Positions 18,675 to 27,672 of a DNA stretch of 64,000 nt are shown here, piece after piece (position 1 is the stretch's first letter; each line of letters starts with the position of its first letter). Where the stretch lies: contig CAVRCA010000002.1 of assembly GCA_963719345.1 (NCBI GenBank), positions 179,951 to 243,950 of the forward strand. The letters run 5' to 3'. The notes under the pieces were generated by a model. That model searched no databases and was not told the origin of the DNA. It was given only the letters and a program-made list of their open reading frames with translations. The DNA comes from CAVRCA01 sp963719345. GTDB taxonomy: Bacteria; Pseudomonadota; Alphaproteobacteria; Acetobacterales; Acetobacteraceae. The position numbers were made by a program, and so were the translations under genes.

Positions 18675-18723
18675 TTGTTGCCGCATCCGCCCTGACGGTA
18701 TAATGGCGCTGATTTTTGGTCAA
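18675..18723. promoter_or_regulatory. Overlapping divergent promoters between ilvE and marR
   Basis: On the plus strand, TTGTTG (18675-18680), an 18-base spacer and a perfect TATAAT (18699-18704) form a sigma-70-like promoter pointing at marR. On the minus strand, TTGACC (18718-18723), a 15-base spacer and TATACC (18697-18702) point at ilvE. The two -10 boxes overlap, so polymerase could serve only one direction at a time. This part is clearly less GC-rich than its surroundings. No start has been measured. Confidence 0.5.
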
Positions 18724-18871
18724 CGAAGCTGCCGCATGTGGCATGAATGCCTGCCATGTCTACCCGAAAGGACCGACCTTGGCGCTAAATGAGAAGGCGG
18801 CCGGACCCCGGATCGTCGGGAGCTTCCAGGCGGCCGGCCATCCAGACCCCGGCACGCGGGGCGGAGTGACC

Positions 18872-19405
18872 ATGCTCGATCCGAAACCGGCGGGAGCGGC
18901 GGGGTCGAACCTGCTCTACCTTCGCGAGGAGGAGATCCGGCTCGCCCAGGACCTGCTGTTCTTCGGCTATCGCGATTTCACCAACGCCGCCGACGTGATC
19001 CTGGAGGAACTTGAGCTCGGGCGGGCGCATCACCGCACCTTGCACTTCATCGAGCGCAATCCCGGCATCACGGTGAGCGACCTGCTCGCCATCCTGCGCA
19101 TCACCAAGCAGTCGCTGGCCCGCGTGCTGAGCGTGCTGGTTGAACAGGGCTATGTGGTGCAGACCGCCGGCCGGGCGGATCGGCGGCAGCGCCTGCTGAC
19201 CCTGACGCCGAAGGGACAGGCTCTGGAGCGCCGGCTGTTCGAGCGCCAGCGGGAGCGCCTGACCGCGGCCTATCGCGAGGCCGGGCCGACCGCCGTCGAG
19301 GGGTTCCATCGCGTGATGCGCGGCATCATGAACGATGCTGCCCGCGAGTACGTGGATCGCAGCGACCAGGCCGCCCGCCGTGACGCGCCGGCCCGACGCG
19401 CCTGA
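18872..19405 (+). CDS. MarR-family transcriptional regulator
   Basis: The 177-residue protein has a winged helix typical of MarR: the PGITVSDLLAILRITKQSLARVL helix-turn-helix (about 70-92) and a wing ending in RADRRQRLLTLT. It probably works as a dimer on palindromic DNA. The start at 18872 has a GGAG box; the frame is open further upstream to 18716, but that part looks like leader. It is followed after 5 bp by an OmpR-type regulator and then an EnvZ-type kinase, an arrangement seen in other alphaproteobacteria. It may control this operon or ilvE. Confidence 0.88.
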   Translation: MLDPKPAGAAGSNLLYLREEEIRLAQDLLFFGYRDFTNAADVILEELELGRAHHRTLHFIERNPGITVSDLLAILRITKQSLARVLSVLVEQGYVVQTAGRADRRQRLLTLTPKGQALERRLFERQRERLTAAYREAGPTAVEGFHRVMRGIMNDAAREYVDRSDQAARRDAPARRA

Positions 19406-19410
19406 GCCGC

Positions 19411-20109
19411 ATGTCGGAGACCCCGCACCTGCTGGTGGTCGACGACGACGAGCGGTTGCGTCGGCTGCTTTCGCGCTATCTCGCCGAGAACGGGTTCCGC
19501 GTGACCACGGCCGAGAGCGCGGCCGAGGCGCGGGACCGGCTGCGCTTCCTCCACCCCGACCTGCTGGTGCTCGACATCATGATGCCGGGCGAGAGCGGGC
19601 TGAGCCTGACCGAATCGCTGCGCGCGGGGCGCAGCGACCTGCCGGTGCTGCTGCTGACCGCGCGCGACGGGCCGGAAGACCGCATCGTCGGTTTCGAGGC
19701 AGGCGCCGACGACTATCTCGCCAAGGGGACCGACCCGCGCGAGCTGGTGCTGCGCATCCGGGCCATGCTGCGGCGCGCCGCCGCCTCGGCCCCGTCGGCC
19801 GCCCCCTCCGGTCCGCTGCGGCTGGGTGCGGCCGAGTTCGACCCGGCGCGTGGGGAACTGCGCGATGGCTCGGGCCCGATCCGATTGACCGGCGGCGAGG
19901 CCGCGCTGCTTTCGGCGCTCGCGCGCAAGCCGAACGAGGTGCTGTCGCGCGAGGAGATCGCCGACGCGCTCGGCATGGACGACGCGGGCGAACGGGCCAT
20001 CGACGTGCAGGTGACGCGCCTCCGCCGCAAGATCGAGGTCGATCCGCGTGAGCCGCGTTTCCTGCACACCGTCCGCGGCCGCGGCTACGTGCTCAAGCCC
20101 GGCCCCTGA
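19411..20109 (+). CDS. OmpR-family two-component response regulator
   Basis: The 232-residue protein has a receiver domain (about 5-118) with the acidic pair DDD at 11-13, phospho-acceptor Asp55 and conserved Lys105, and a C-terminal winged-helix DNA-binding domain (about 135-230) ending in VRGRGYVLKP. It should be phosphorylated by the adjacent kinase and act at promoters as an OmpR-type regulator. It starts five bases after marR and ends four bases before the kinase ATG, so all three are one operon. Confidence 0.93.
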   Translation: MSETPHLLVVDDDERLRRLLSRYLAENGFRVTTAESAAEARDRLRFLHPDLLVLDIMMPGESGLSLTESLRAGRSDLPVLLLTARDGPEDRIVGFEAGADDYLAKGTDPRELVLRIRAMLRRAAASAPSAAPSGPLRLGAAEFDPARGELRDGSGPIRLTGGEAALLSALARKPNEVLSREEIADALGMDDAGERAIDVQVTRLRRKIEVDPREPRFLHTVRGRGYVLKPGP

Positions 20110-20112
20110 AGA

Positions 20113-21450
20113 ATGCGGGCACCGCGCGTCCCGTTCGGCGCCTGGCTGAAACGGCGCCTGCTGCCGCGCTCGCTGCTCGGCCGCAGCCTGTTGATCATCC
20201 TGCTGCCGCTGGTGCTGTTGCAGGCGGTGGCGTTGCAGATCTTCTACGGCAGCCACCTCGACATCGTCTCGCGTCGCCTGTCGGGCGCGGTGGCTGGCGA
20301 ACTGGCGGCGACGCTCGACCTGATGCGGCGGTTTCCCCAGCCCGAAGACCACGACTGGATTCTCGCCGAGGCGCGGGACCAGTTCGGCCTGGCGATGCGC
20401 GTCATCCCCGGCGCGATCCTGCCGAACACGCCGCAGCAGAACATCATCGGTCCGATGGACGACGACCTCCGGGGAGCGTTGCAGCAGACCGTCCGGCTGC
20501 CGTTCACCATGGACTGGGTGTCGGAACCGCAATCGGTGCTGATCCGGGTGCAGCTTCCCGACGGCGTGCTCGAAGTGATGGCGCCCCGCAAGCGGCTCTA
20601 CTCGGCGACTATCTATCTGTTCGTGCTCTGGGTCGTCGGCACGGCGTTGTTGCTGTTCAGCATCGCCGCCCTGTTCATGCGCAACCAGGTCCGCGCCATC
20701 CGTCGCCTCGCCGCGGCGGCCGAGGCGTTCGGGATCGGGCGCGACATCGGCCCGATCCGGCCGGAGGGCGCCCTCGAAGTGCGGCAGGCCGCCACCGCGT
20801 TCAATCGTATGCAGGATCGCATCCGCCGCTTTCTCACTCAGAGGACGGAGATGCTGGCGGGGGTGTCGCATGATCTGCGCACGCCGCTCACCCGGCTGCG
20901 GCTGGCGTTGGCCGTGCTGCCGGCCACCCCGGCGATGCGTCCGGAGTTGGCGGAGATGACGGCCGACGTGGTGGAGATGGAACGCATGATCGGCGGCTAT
21001 CTCGCCTTCGCCCGGGGCGAGGGCGTCGAGCAGGCCGTACCGGTCAATCTCTCGATGGTGCTGGAGGAGGTTGCGGCGGGCGCGCGGCGGGCCGGCGCCC
21101 GGGTCGAGCTCGAAGTTCCGTCGGATCTGACGATCCCGCTGCGCGTCGATGCGGTAAGGCGAGCGATCACCAACCTGGTCGACAACGCCCGCCAGCATGC
21201 GAGCATCGTGGTGCTGGGGGCCGGCCCGAACGGGACGCGCAGCGTGCTGGTGACGGTGGACGACGACGGCCCCGGCATCCCGCCCGGTCGGCGCGAGAGC
21301 GTGTTCCGGCCGTTCGAAAGCGGTGCGGCGGGCGGCACCGGGCTCGGGCTGACGATCGCGCGCGACATCATCCGCGCGCATGGCGGCGAGGTCGTGCTGG
21401 AAGACAGCCCGCTGGGCGGCCTGCGGGCAAGGGTTCGGTTGCCGGTCTGA
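20113..21450 (+). CDS. EnvZ-like sensor histidine kinase
   Basis: The 445-residue inner-membrane kinase has two membrane helices (about 22-45 and 166-189) framing a periplasmic sensor of some 120 residues, then HAMP (about 190-243), the HisKA motif GVSHDLRTPLTRLR with His253, and the ATPase domain with the N box DNARQHA, G1 box DDDGPGIPP and G2 box GTGLGLT. It is the partner of the OmpR-type regulator immediately upstream. The stimulus is unknown; EnvZ relatives sense osmotic or acid stress. Confidence 0.92.
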   Translation: MRAPRVPFGAWLKRRLLPRSLLGRSLLIILLPLVLLQAVALQIFYGSHLDIVSRRLSGAVAGELAATLDLMRRFPQPEDHDWILAEARDQFGLAMRVIPGAILPNTPQQNIIGPMDDDLRGALQQTVRLPFTMDWVSEPQSVLIRVQLPDGVLEVMAPRKRLYSATIYLFVLWVVGTALLLFSIAALFMRNQVRAIRRLAAAAEAFGIGRDIGPIRPEGALEVRQAATAFNRMQDRIRRFLTQRTEMLAGVSHDLRTPLTRLRLALAVLPATPAMRPELAEMTADVVEMERMIGGYLAFARGEGVEQAVPVNLSMVLEEVAAGARRAGARVELEVPSDLTIPLRVDAVRRAITNLVDNARQHASIVVLGAGPNGTRSVLVTVDDDGPGIPPGRRESVFRPFESGAAGGTGLGLTIARDIIRAHGGEVVLEDSPLGGLRARVRLPV

Positions 21451-21482
21451 TACCGACGGCGGTTTGCGGTGACTCGCCGGCG

Positions 21483-22538
21483 CTACGCCGCACTGGTGAG
21501 GTGGATTGCGCCGGTCGGCAGAGTGGCGACGGCCAAATTCGCCGGTAGCGCAAATCCGGCAATCGGTTGCGCCGAGGCGGTGGCGCTTGCCGGCGTGGAA
21601 CCGGCTTGAGCCAGAAACAAGGTTGGCGACACATGCGCATTGGCGAGAAGCTCGGCCAAGCTGATCGGGCCATGGGCGCCAGCGGTCGGCGTCATGAGAA
21701 AGCTGAACCCCGCGCCGGTGCTGCCGACCTCCGCGTTGCCGACGATCTGCCCGAAATCGTTGATCGATTGAAGGTTGGTGTTCGCCCCGCCCGGGGCGTC
21801 GATCGTGGTGAAGCTGCCGTGGTCGTAGATGAACCCGTGCGACCCGGCACTATCGACGTAGTCGCCGACGACGACGCCGAAATCGTTGATCGAGCGGGGC
21901 TGGGTGAACAGAGCGCCCGGGACATCGATGGTGGTGTAGGTGCCGTGGTCGTCGAGGAAGCCGTGGTCGCTCGTCGTGTAGGAGTAGTACTCCCCGACGA
22001 TCTGGCCGAGATTGTTGATCCCGTTGGCAAACACCTCGGGTTGTATGGTCGTGTTGCCGACCTGGACCGGCCCGACGCCAGGGGGGACGATGGTGGAGAA
22101 ATTGCCGCGATCGTCGAGAAACGCCTCGTCGCCGGTGCTGCCGTTGAAGTAGCCGACGATCTGGCCTCGATCGTTGAGGTCCGAAGGAAAGGCGCCGGTG
22201 CTGTTCGGCACCGAAAACGACGTCAGTTGCCCCTGGCTCCCGAGGTAGCCGACGCTGGTGTAGATGTCATAACCCGAGGGCGTGAGGCTGGCCTCGATGG
22301 ACCGGCCGACGATCTGACCGAAATCATTGATCGAAGCGGCCGCGTTGCCGTCGTTTCCGGGCGCACTCAGGACGCTGGCTTGGCCGCCCGTGTCGATGAA
22401 ACTTTGGAGCGTCGTGCCGTCGGCGGAGTAGTAGCCGACGATCTGACCGAGGTTGTTGATCCCGGTCGCGTTCGTGTAGAGCGCCCCGGGCACTTGGAAG
22501 TCGGTGAACGTGTACGAGGTGGTCGAGGCTGCTGCCAT
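21483..22538 (-). CDS. HAF-repeat protein (possible extracellular beta-propeller-like)
   Basis: The 351-residue protein is built from about six repeats of some 40-50 residues, each centred on a motif like GINNLGQIVGYY, SINDFGQIVG or DLNDRGQIVG and followed by an aromatic strand such as HGFLDDHGTYTTID. This is the HAF repeat, known from proteins annotated as extracellular but without assigned function. There is no N-terminal signal peptide. The C-terminal 80 residues are alanine-rich and not repetitive. Composition (many Asn, Ser, Thr, Gly) and lower GC differ from neighbours, which suggests recent acquisition. It stands alone, convergent with the kinase gene. Confidence 0.75.
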   Translation of the reverse strand: MAAASTTSYTFTDFQVPGALYTNATGINNLGQIVGYYSADGTTLQSFIDTGGQASVLSAPGNDGNAAASINDFGQIVGRSIEASLTPSGYDIYTSVGYLGSQGQLTSFSVPNSTGAFPSDLNDRGQIVGYFNGSTGDEAFLDDRGNFSTIVPPGVGPVQVGNTTIQPEVFANGINNLGQIVGEYYSYTTSDHGFLDDHGTYTTIDVPGALFTQPRSINDFGVVVGDYVDSAGSHGFIYDHGSFTTIDAPGGANTNLQSINDFGQIVGNAEVGSTGAGFSFLMTPTAGAHGPISLAELLANAHVSPTLFLAQAGSTPASATASAQPIAGFALPANLAVATLPTGAIHLTSAA

Positions 22539-22674
22539 GACCGTTGCCCCCCAAACGCTTCGTTATGGTTGCTACAAAGGTGCAACAAACCCGGCGTTTG
22601 TGCAAGCGGTCCGTTCGGGGGGGCCGACCAAGCCGGACGACAGCCCGGTCGGACCCCGAGATTTTCCCTTTGCG

Positions 22675-23142
22675 TCAGGAGGACGACGAAGACCCCGACT
22701 TCGCCACCAGGGATTTCACTTCGTCCATCGCTTCGGCGAAACGCTGATTGATCAGCCCGACCGCCTCGCTGTTGGAGCGCTGGATGAGATCGCTGATCTC
22801 CCGCATGTTGGCGACCGCCCGCTCGTAGGTCGATTTCAGCAGTTCGGCCTGCTTGGCCGCCTTGTTCTGCGGCGCCTCCGTGCTGGCCAGCGCCTGCACG
22901 TTCTTGGTCAGCTCGCTCATGGTCTGCTGCATGATTTCCATGTTGCGTCGGGCGACCGCCTGGGCGCCCTCCATGGCGATGCGATTGGCGGCGGTGAGGG
23001 TCTCCATGTTCTTGCGATGGGCAGCGAGCACGGCCTCCATGTCCGGCATCGCAGGCAATTGCATGCGCGACATGAAGTTGGTGAAATCGGCGCCGAGGCC
23101 GGAACCGCTCAGGGTCGGTTTGTTCTCTGGTTCATTTGCCAT
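22675..23142 (-). CDS. Phasin (polyhydroxyalkanoate granule-associated protein)
   Basis: The 155-residue, almost wholly helical protein matches the phasin family, with the segments AAHRKNMETLTAANRIAMEGAQAVARRNMEI and a serine-rich C-terminal end. Phasins coat polyhydroxyalkanoate granules and control their size. An AAGGA box precedes the ATG at 23142. No PHA synthase is in the window, so the granule role rests on family alone. The neighbouring COQ9/TetR-like gene lies 45 bp upstream on the same strand. Confidence 0.85.
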   Translation of the reverse strand: MANEPENKPTLSGSGLGADFTNFMSRMQLPAMPDMEAVLAAHRKNMETLTAANRIAMEGAQAVARRNMEIMQQTMSELTKNVQALASTEAPQNKAAKQAELLKSTYERAVANMREISDLIQRSNSEAVGLINQRFAEAMDEVKSLVAKSGSSSSS

Positions 23143-23187
23143 CGTTTTATCCTTCTTCGATCGCCCACCCCTGCGGACGCCCTGCCG

Positions 23188-23928
23188 TTAAAGCACGGAC
23201 GGCGGCGACGGGGGAGGCTCCGGCGGCGAATCGAGCGGCGCGGCCGGCAGATCGGGGGCCGGCTCGGGCGCCGAGGGCAAATCCGGCGGCAGGTCGACCG
23301 GCAGGTCCACGACACCCTCTGCGGCCTCCTCCTCCGCCACATCTTCCGCGACCGCTGCTGCCGAGTTGCCGCCCGGCAGCCAGCCTTCCGCCTGTTCGGC
23401 CCGATTGAGAGCGCTGTCGAGCGCCGCCATCGTGGCGGACAGGTCCGGGCTGTCGTCCCCGCGCCAGGCTCGCACCACCCACAGCCAGACGGCGACCAAT
23501 CCCTTCGCGCGCAGCTCGCCCCGCAAGCCGGTGGCGGACAGACCCGCAGCCTCCAGCATCCAGCGCATGCTGCGCTGGGTGGCGAGGCCGAGCAGCAAGG
23601 CGAGCCCGGGATCGGTTGGCAGGTAGCCCAGCAGCGCGAGCACGCCGCCGCGATGGGCCTGCAGGACGTCGATCCGCCGCATAATCAGATCGAACAGCCG
23701 GTCACGCGCGCTGCCGTCCGGCGTGATTCCTGCCAGCGCTTCCTGGTCGGCGATCGTGCCGAAGCGCATCAGCACGGCAAGCCGGTTGGGCAGGCGTGCC
23801 CGAGCCTGGGCCAGCGGCAGGCCCGCCTCCGTCGCCGCGGCGGCAACGCTCATGCCGCCCCAGCCGGTTCGCTCGGCGCGGGCGAAGGCGGCTTGGATCA
23901 GGGCCTTGTCGAATTCGGTGTCGTCCAT
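23188..23928 (-). CDS. COQ9-like / TetR-fold protein with proline-rich tail
   Basis: The first 170 residues have a TetR-like fold: a helix-turn-helix-like N-terminus (MSVAAAATEAGLPLAQARARLP) and helical bundle, with the RDRLFDLIMRRIDVLQAHRGGVLALL segment typical of COQ9-family proteins. COQ9 homologues bind lipids and assist ubiquinone synthesis, while close TetR relatives bind DNA; this one could be either. The last 60 residues are an acidic and proline-rich tail. I chose the ATG at 23928; a start at 23970 would overlap the proC stop. It is downstream of proC on the same strand. Confidence 0.72.
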   Translation of the reverse strand: MDDTEFDKALIQAAFARAERTGWGGMSVAAAATEAGLPLAQARARLPNRLAVLMRFGTIADQEALAGITPDGSARDRLFDLIMRRIDVLQAHRGGVLALLGYLPTDPGLALLLGLATQRSMRWMLEAAGLSATGLRGELRAKGLVAVWLWVVRAWRGDDSPDLSATMAALDSALNRAEQAEGWLPGGNSAAAVAEDVAEEEAAEGVVDLPVDLPPDLPSAPEPAPDLPAAPLDSPPEPPPSPPSVL

Positions 23929-23959
23929 GCCAGGCAGGTGGGGGCCGTCGGCCCGATTG

Positions 23960-24775
23960 TCAGCGGGCAAGCTCGCGGGAACGCTCGGTTGCCGCCGCGA
24001 TCGCCGTTCGCATCAAGGCGGGCCAGGCGTCGGCCGCCATCAGGATTTCGAGCGCGCGCTCGGTCGTGCCGCCGGGGCTGGTTACGGCGCGGCGCAGGTC
24101 GGCAGAGCTCTCCGGACTCGCCGCCAGCAGCGCGCCGGAGCCGGCGACGGTCTGGCGCGCCAGCAACCGGGCGAGTTCGGGCGGGATGCCCTGCACGATC
24201 GCCGCCTGCTCCATCAGCTCGGAGAGCAGGAACACGTAGGCCGGCCCGCTGCCGGACACCGCCGTGACCGGGTCGAGCAAGGCTTCGTCCGACACCCACG
24301 CGACGGCGCCGATCGCCGTCAGCAGGGATTCGCAAAGCTCCCGCTGCGCCGCCGTCACGCCCGGGCCGGCGCAGGCGACCGTGATTCCCTGCCGGACCGC
24401 CGCGGGCGTGTTCGGCATCGCCCGGACGATCGCCGCATGCCCGCCGAGCAGACGTTGCAAACCGGCGATGGTCTGGCCCGCCATGATGGAGAGAAACACC
24501 GCCTGGCCGGCGAGGCCGGCATAGCCCGGCACGGTTTCGACCGCGTTCTGCGGCTTGACGGCGAGGACCACCGCGGCGGGTGCGAAGCCGGGGGGTATTG
24601 CCTCGGGTGCGGCGACGACCGCGAGGTCGGGGCCGGTCAGCGCGGCCGCCGCCGGCGCGGGATCGACCGCCACCGACCCGGCTAGTCCGCGCTCGCGCCA
24701 CCCGGCCAGCATCGCCCCGCCCATCCGGCCGCAGCCCACCAGGAGGATCGGCGGGATCGCCGGGGGCGAGGCCAT
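23960..24775 (-). CDS. proC: Pyrroline-5-carboxylate reductase
   Basis: The protein of about 271 residues has the N-terminal dinucleotide-binding motif VGCGRMGGAM, the VLAVKPQ strand, RAMPNTPA, and the signature around VSGSGPAYVFLLSELM and RAVTSPGGTTERAL. ProC reduces pyrroline-5-carboxylate to proline with NAD(P)H in the cytosol. Five residues upstream, an ATG at 24790 overlaps the stop of the YbjN-type gene (TGATG), so translation may start there. It is the middle gene of a ybjN-like, proC, COQ9-like run. Confidence 0.92.
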   Translation of the reverse strand: MASPPAIPPILLVGCGRMGGAMLAGWRERGLAGSVAVDPAPAAAALTGPDLAVVAAPEAIPPGFAPAAVVLAVKPQNAVETVPGYAGLAGQAVFLSIMAGQTIAGLQRLLGGHAAIVRAMPNTPAAVRQGITVACAGPGVTAAQRELCESLLTAIGAVAWVSDEALLDPVTAVSGSGPAYVFLLSELMEQAAIVQGIPPELARLLARQTVAGSGALLAASPESSADLRRAVTSPGGTTERALEILMAADAWPALMRTAIAAATERSRELAR

Positions 24776-24789
24776 CACGCCTCGCCCCA

Positions 24790-25293
24790 TCACGCTTCGC
24801 CCAGGCACTCCAGCATCGCCGCCTGCAGCGCGTCGGCCGGCGTCTTGCCGCCCCAGAGCACGAACTGGAAGGCCGGGAAGAAGCGCTCGCATTCGGTGAT
24901 GGCGATGTCGACCATGTCCTCCAGGCTCTCGGCCGAGGCCCCCGGCGCCCCGCGCAGCAGGACGGCGTGACGGAACACCGGCATGCCGTCGTCGCTGTCC
25001 ATGCCGAAATGCCCGATCCAGAGCCGTTCGTTGGCGAGCGCCAGCAGCTCGTAGAGGGCGCCGCGCCGCTTCTCGGGCACCTTCAGGTCGAAGGCGCAGG
25101 TGAAGTGCATGGCGCTGATCTCGTGCGACCAGCTGAAGTAGAGGCCGTAATCGCACCACTTGCCGGGCGCCTCGGCGGCCATCTCCAATTCGCTGCGGCG
25201 ATCGCAGATCCACTCGTTCGCGGTGACGATCTGCTCGATGGTGTCGAGCGGGTTGGAAGCGTGATCGTGGAGGGTGCTCATCATCGCTGACAT
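24790..25293 (-). CDS. YbjN-domain protein
   Basis: The protein of about 167 residues matches the YbjN family (bacterial sensory transduction regulator fold), with the segments WCDYGLYFSWSHEISAMHFTCAFDL and RLWIGHFGMDSDDGMPVFRHAVLL. The fold resembles type III secretion chaperones and binds partner proteins; in many alphaproteobacteria it is encoded next to proC, as here. Role unknown. The ATG at 25293 is preceded by GGGAG; the open frame extends to 25362. The stop overlaps the proC start. Confidence 0.82.
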   Translation of the reverse strand: MSAMMSTLHDHASNPLDTIEQIVTANEWICDRRSELEMAAEAPGKWCDYGLYFSWSHEISAMHFTCAFDLKVPEKRRGALYELLALANERLWIGHFGMDSDDGMPVFRHAVLLRGAPGASAESLEDMVDIAITECERFFPAFQFVLWGGKTPADALQAAMLECLGEA

Positions 25294-25463
25294 GCGGGGT
25301 CTCCCGTCTTGAGGAAGGCCGGGCGGCAGCTCAGGGACCGATATCTCGGGCACGGCACCCAAAACAGCACGGTCCCTAGCCTACCGACGAGCCCCGGCGC
25401 GCCGCAAGAGGCACGGCGTCGTAACCAACCGGGCGTTTTGCTGCGGCGCGATATGAAACTGCT

Positions 25464-25796
25464 TTATGCGAGTCCGTGCAAGGGCGCATCCGGCGGGCCG
25501 GGCGGCGAAGCGCCTGTCCGGGCTTCCAACGCGGCGATCCGTGCCTCCATCGCGGCGAGCCGCGCCTGCAACTGGCCCGCCTGCTGCTCGGCTGCCTCCT
25601 GGCCGGCGCGCGCGTTGGCGGCGAGTTCCTGCACCGCGTCCAGTTCCGAGCGCCGGACCAGGTCGAACCTGCGGATCGCCTCGTCGACTCGGGAGCGAAC
25701 CAGCGCCTCCGCCTCCTCGCGCAGCCCGGAAAGCGCCGACATCGCCCCGCCGGCGACGCCGGCCAGATCGTCGAAGAACTTCGGTCGTTCGCTCAT
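25464..25796 (-). CDS. ubiK: Ubiquinone biosynthesis accessory factor UbiK (BMFP family)
   Basis: The 110-residue protein has an N-terminal amphipathic part (KFFDDLAGVAGGAMSALSGLREEAEALVRSRVDEAIRR) and a C-terminal coiled coil with the REEF/RRSELDAVQELAA and LEARTG elements of the BMFP/UbiK family. UbiK trimerises, binds membranes and helps the UbiJ-linked steps of aerobic ubiquinone synthesis. The start MSERPKFF at 25796 is supported by similarity; residues before it are out of family. It is divergent from rfaD with 82 bp between starts. Confidence 0.85.
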   Translation of the reverse strand: MSERPKFFDDLAGVAGGAMSALSGLREEAEALVRSRVDEAIRRFDLVRRSELDAVQELAANARAGQEAAEQQAGQLQARLAAMEARIAALEARTGASPPGPPDAPLHGLA

Positions 25797-25878
25797 TGGC
25801 TCAGTCTCCGGGTTGCAGCCGCACGGCTCCGCCGGCGTGCCTTTTACGGTCGCCGGGCCATCCGTATAACGTCGCTCC

Positions 25879-26854
25879 ATGATCCTCGTCACCGGCGGCG
25901 CCGGCTTTATCGGCTCGGTCCTGCACGCCTCCTTGCTCCAGCGGGGCTTTGAGACCGTGGTGGTGGATCGGCTCCGGTCGGAGGGCAAGTGGCGCAACCT
26001 CGCCAAGCATCCGCCGGCCCGGCTGATCCCGCCGGACCGGCTGGACGATTTCCTCGCCGGCCATCCGCCCGATCGAGGCGATCTTCCATCTCGGCGCCAT
26101 CAGCGCGACCACGGCAACCGACGGCGACCTCACCTGGGCCAGCAATTTCGAGTTGTCGCTGCAGCTGTGGCGCTGGTGTGCGCAGCGTGGCGTCAGGCTG
26201 ATCTATGCCTCTTCGGCGGCGACTTACGGCGACGGGTCCGCGGGCTTCGAGGACGGGATCGAGACGCTCGATCGGCTGCGTCCGCTCAACCTGTATGGCT
26301 GGACCAAGCACGCCTTCGACCTCCAGGTCGCCCGGATGCTGGCGGCGCACGAGCCGCGTCCGCCGCAATGGGCGGGGCTGAAGTTCTTCAATGTGTTCGG
26401 GCCGAACGAATACCACAAGGGGTCGATGATTTCGGTGGTCAAGGTGAAGCATGACGAGGTCGCCGCCGGCGGCCCGGTGCGGCTGTTCCGGTCCGACCGG
26501 CCGGACGTGGCGGATGGAGCACAGCGGCGCGACTTCATCTGGGTGGGCGACGTGGTCGACGTGATGCTCTGGCTGCTCGACACCCCCGGCGTGAGCGGAT
26601 TGTTCAACCTCGGCACCGGCACGGCCCGGACCTATCTCGACCTCGCGCACGCGGTCTGCGATGCCGCCGACGTGCCGCGGCGGATCGAGTTCGTCGACAT
26701 GCCGACCAAGCTGCGGGGCCAGTATCAGTCCTACACCGAGGCGGATGTTTCGCGGCTGCGTGAAGCCGGCTACGCGGGCCAGTTCACGCCTCTCGAGGAG
26801 GGGGTGCGCCGCTACGTGCAGGATCACCTCGCGACGGCGGATCTTTTCCTGTGA
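25879..26854 (+). CDS. rfaD: ADP-L-glycero-D-manno-heptose-6-epimerase, one frameshift
   Basis: After repair the protein is about 324 residues. It has the Rossmann motif TGGAGFIGS at the N-terminus, the FHLGAIS strand, YASSAATYGDG and the catalytic YGWTKHAFD (YxxxK), followed by KFFNVFGPNEYHKGSM, all typical of RfaD/HldD. The enzyme makes ADP-L-glycero-D-manno-heptose for the lipopolysaccharide core. An extra c in the ccc at 26068-26070 breaks the frame; without it AGHPP continues into IEAIFHLGA. The stop overlaps the GTG of lgt. Confidence 0.87.
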
Positions 26855-27672
26855 CCGCCCCCATCGTGCTGCCGCGGTTCGACCCGGTGCTGGTCCAGCT
26901 CGGGCCGTTCGCGATCCGATGGTATGCGCTCGCCTATATCGCCGGCATCGTGCTCGGCTGGCGGCTGCTGCGTCGGCTGGTGCAGGCGCCGCCGCCGGTG
27001 GCGACGGCGGTGCAGGCGGACGATTTCGTCACCTGGGCGACGCTCGGCATCGTGCTCGGCGGCCGGCTCGGTTACGTGCTGTTCTACCAGCCGGGTTCGT
27101 TCCTGGCTGAGCCCTGGCGGATCGTCGAGGTCTGGCAGGGCGGGATGAGCTTCCATGGCGGGATGCTCGGGACCGCCCTCGCCGTCCTGCTGTTCTGCTG
27201 GCGAAACCGGGTGTCGGTGCTCGGGTTCGCCGACCGGCTGGCGCCCTGCGTGCCCATCGGGCTCGGCTTCGGACGGCTGGCCAACTTCGTCAACGGCGAG
27301 CTCTGGGGCCGCCCGGCGCCGGACTGGCTGCCCTGGGCGATGGTGTTTCCGACCGACCCGCTGCAGGTCGCGCGGCATCCCAGCCAGCTTTATCAGGCGC
27401 TGCTCGAAGGTTTGGTGCTGTTCCTGGTCATGCTGGCCCTGGCTCGGCGGGAACGGCTGCGGGCGCGCTTCGGCTTCCTGACCGGGGCGTTCCTGGCGGG
27501 CTATGCGGTCGCGCGCATCGTCGGCGAGTTCTTCCGGCAGCCCGATCCGTTCCTCGGCTTCCTCTACGCCGGCGCGACCATGGGGCAGTTGCTGTCGCTG
27601 CCGATGCTGCTGGCCGGGGTCCTGCTGATGGCGCGCAGCCGGGTGCGGCGGGACGTCGCCCTGACCGCCTGA
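26851..27672 (+). CDS. lgt: Prolipoprotein diacylglyceryl transferase
   Basis: The 273-residue, seven-helix inner-membrane protein carries the Lgt signature GRLANFVNGELWGRP (about 139-153) and the conserved HGGML motif. Lgt moves diacylglycerol from phosphatidylglycerol to the lipobox cysteine of prolipoproteins. The GTG start overlaps the rfaD stop (GTGA), and the stop overlaps the midA ATG (TGATG), so it is embedded in a tight operon. Several putative lipoproteins in the window would be its clients. Confidence 0.94.
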   Translation: MTAPIVLPRFDPVLVQLGPFAIRWYALAYIAGIVLGWRLLRRLVQAPPPVATAVQADDFVTWATLGIVLGGRLGYVLFYQPGSFLAEPWRIVEVWQGGMSFHGGMLGTALAVLLFCWRNRVSVLGFADRLAPCVPIGLGFGRLANFVNGELWGRPAPDWLPWAMVFPTDPLQVARHPSQLYQALLEGLVLFLVMLALARRERLRARFGFLTGAFLAGYAVARIVGEFFRQPDPFLGFLYAGATMGQLLSLPMLLAGVLLMARSRVRRDVALTA

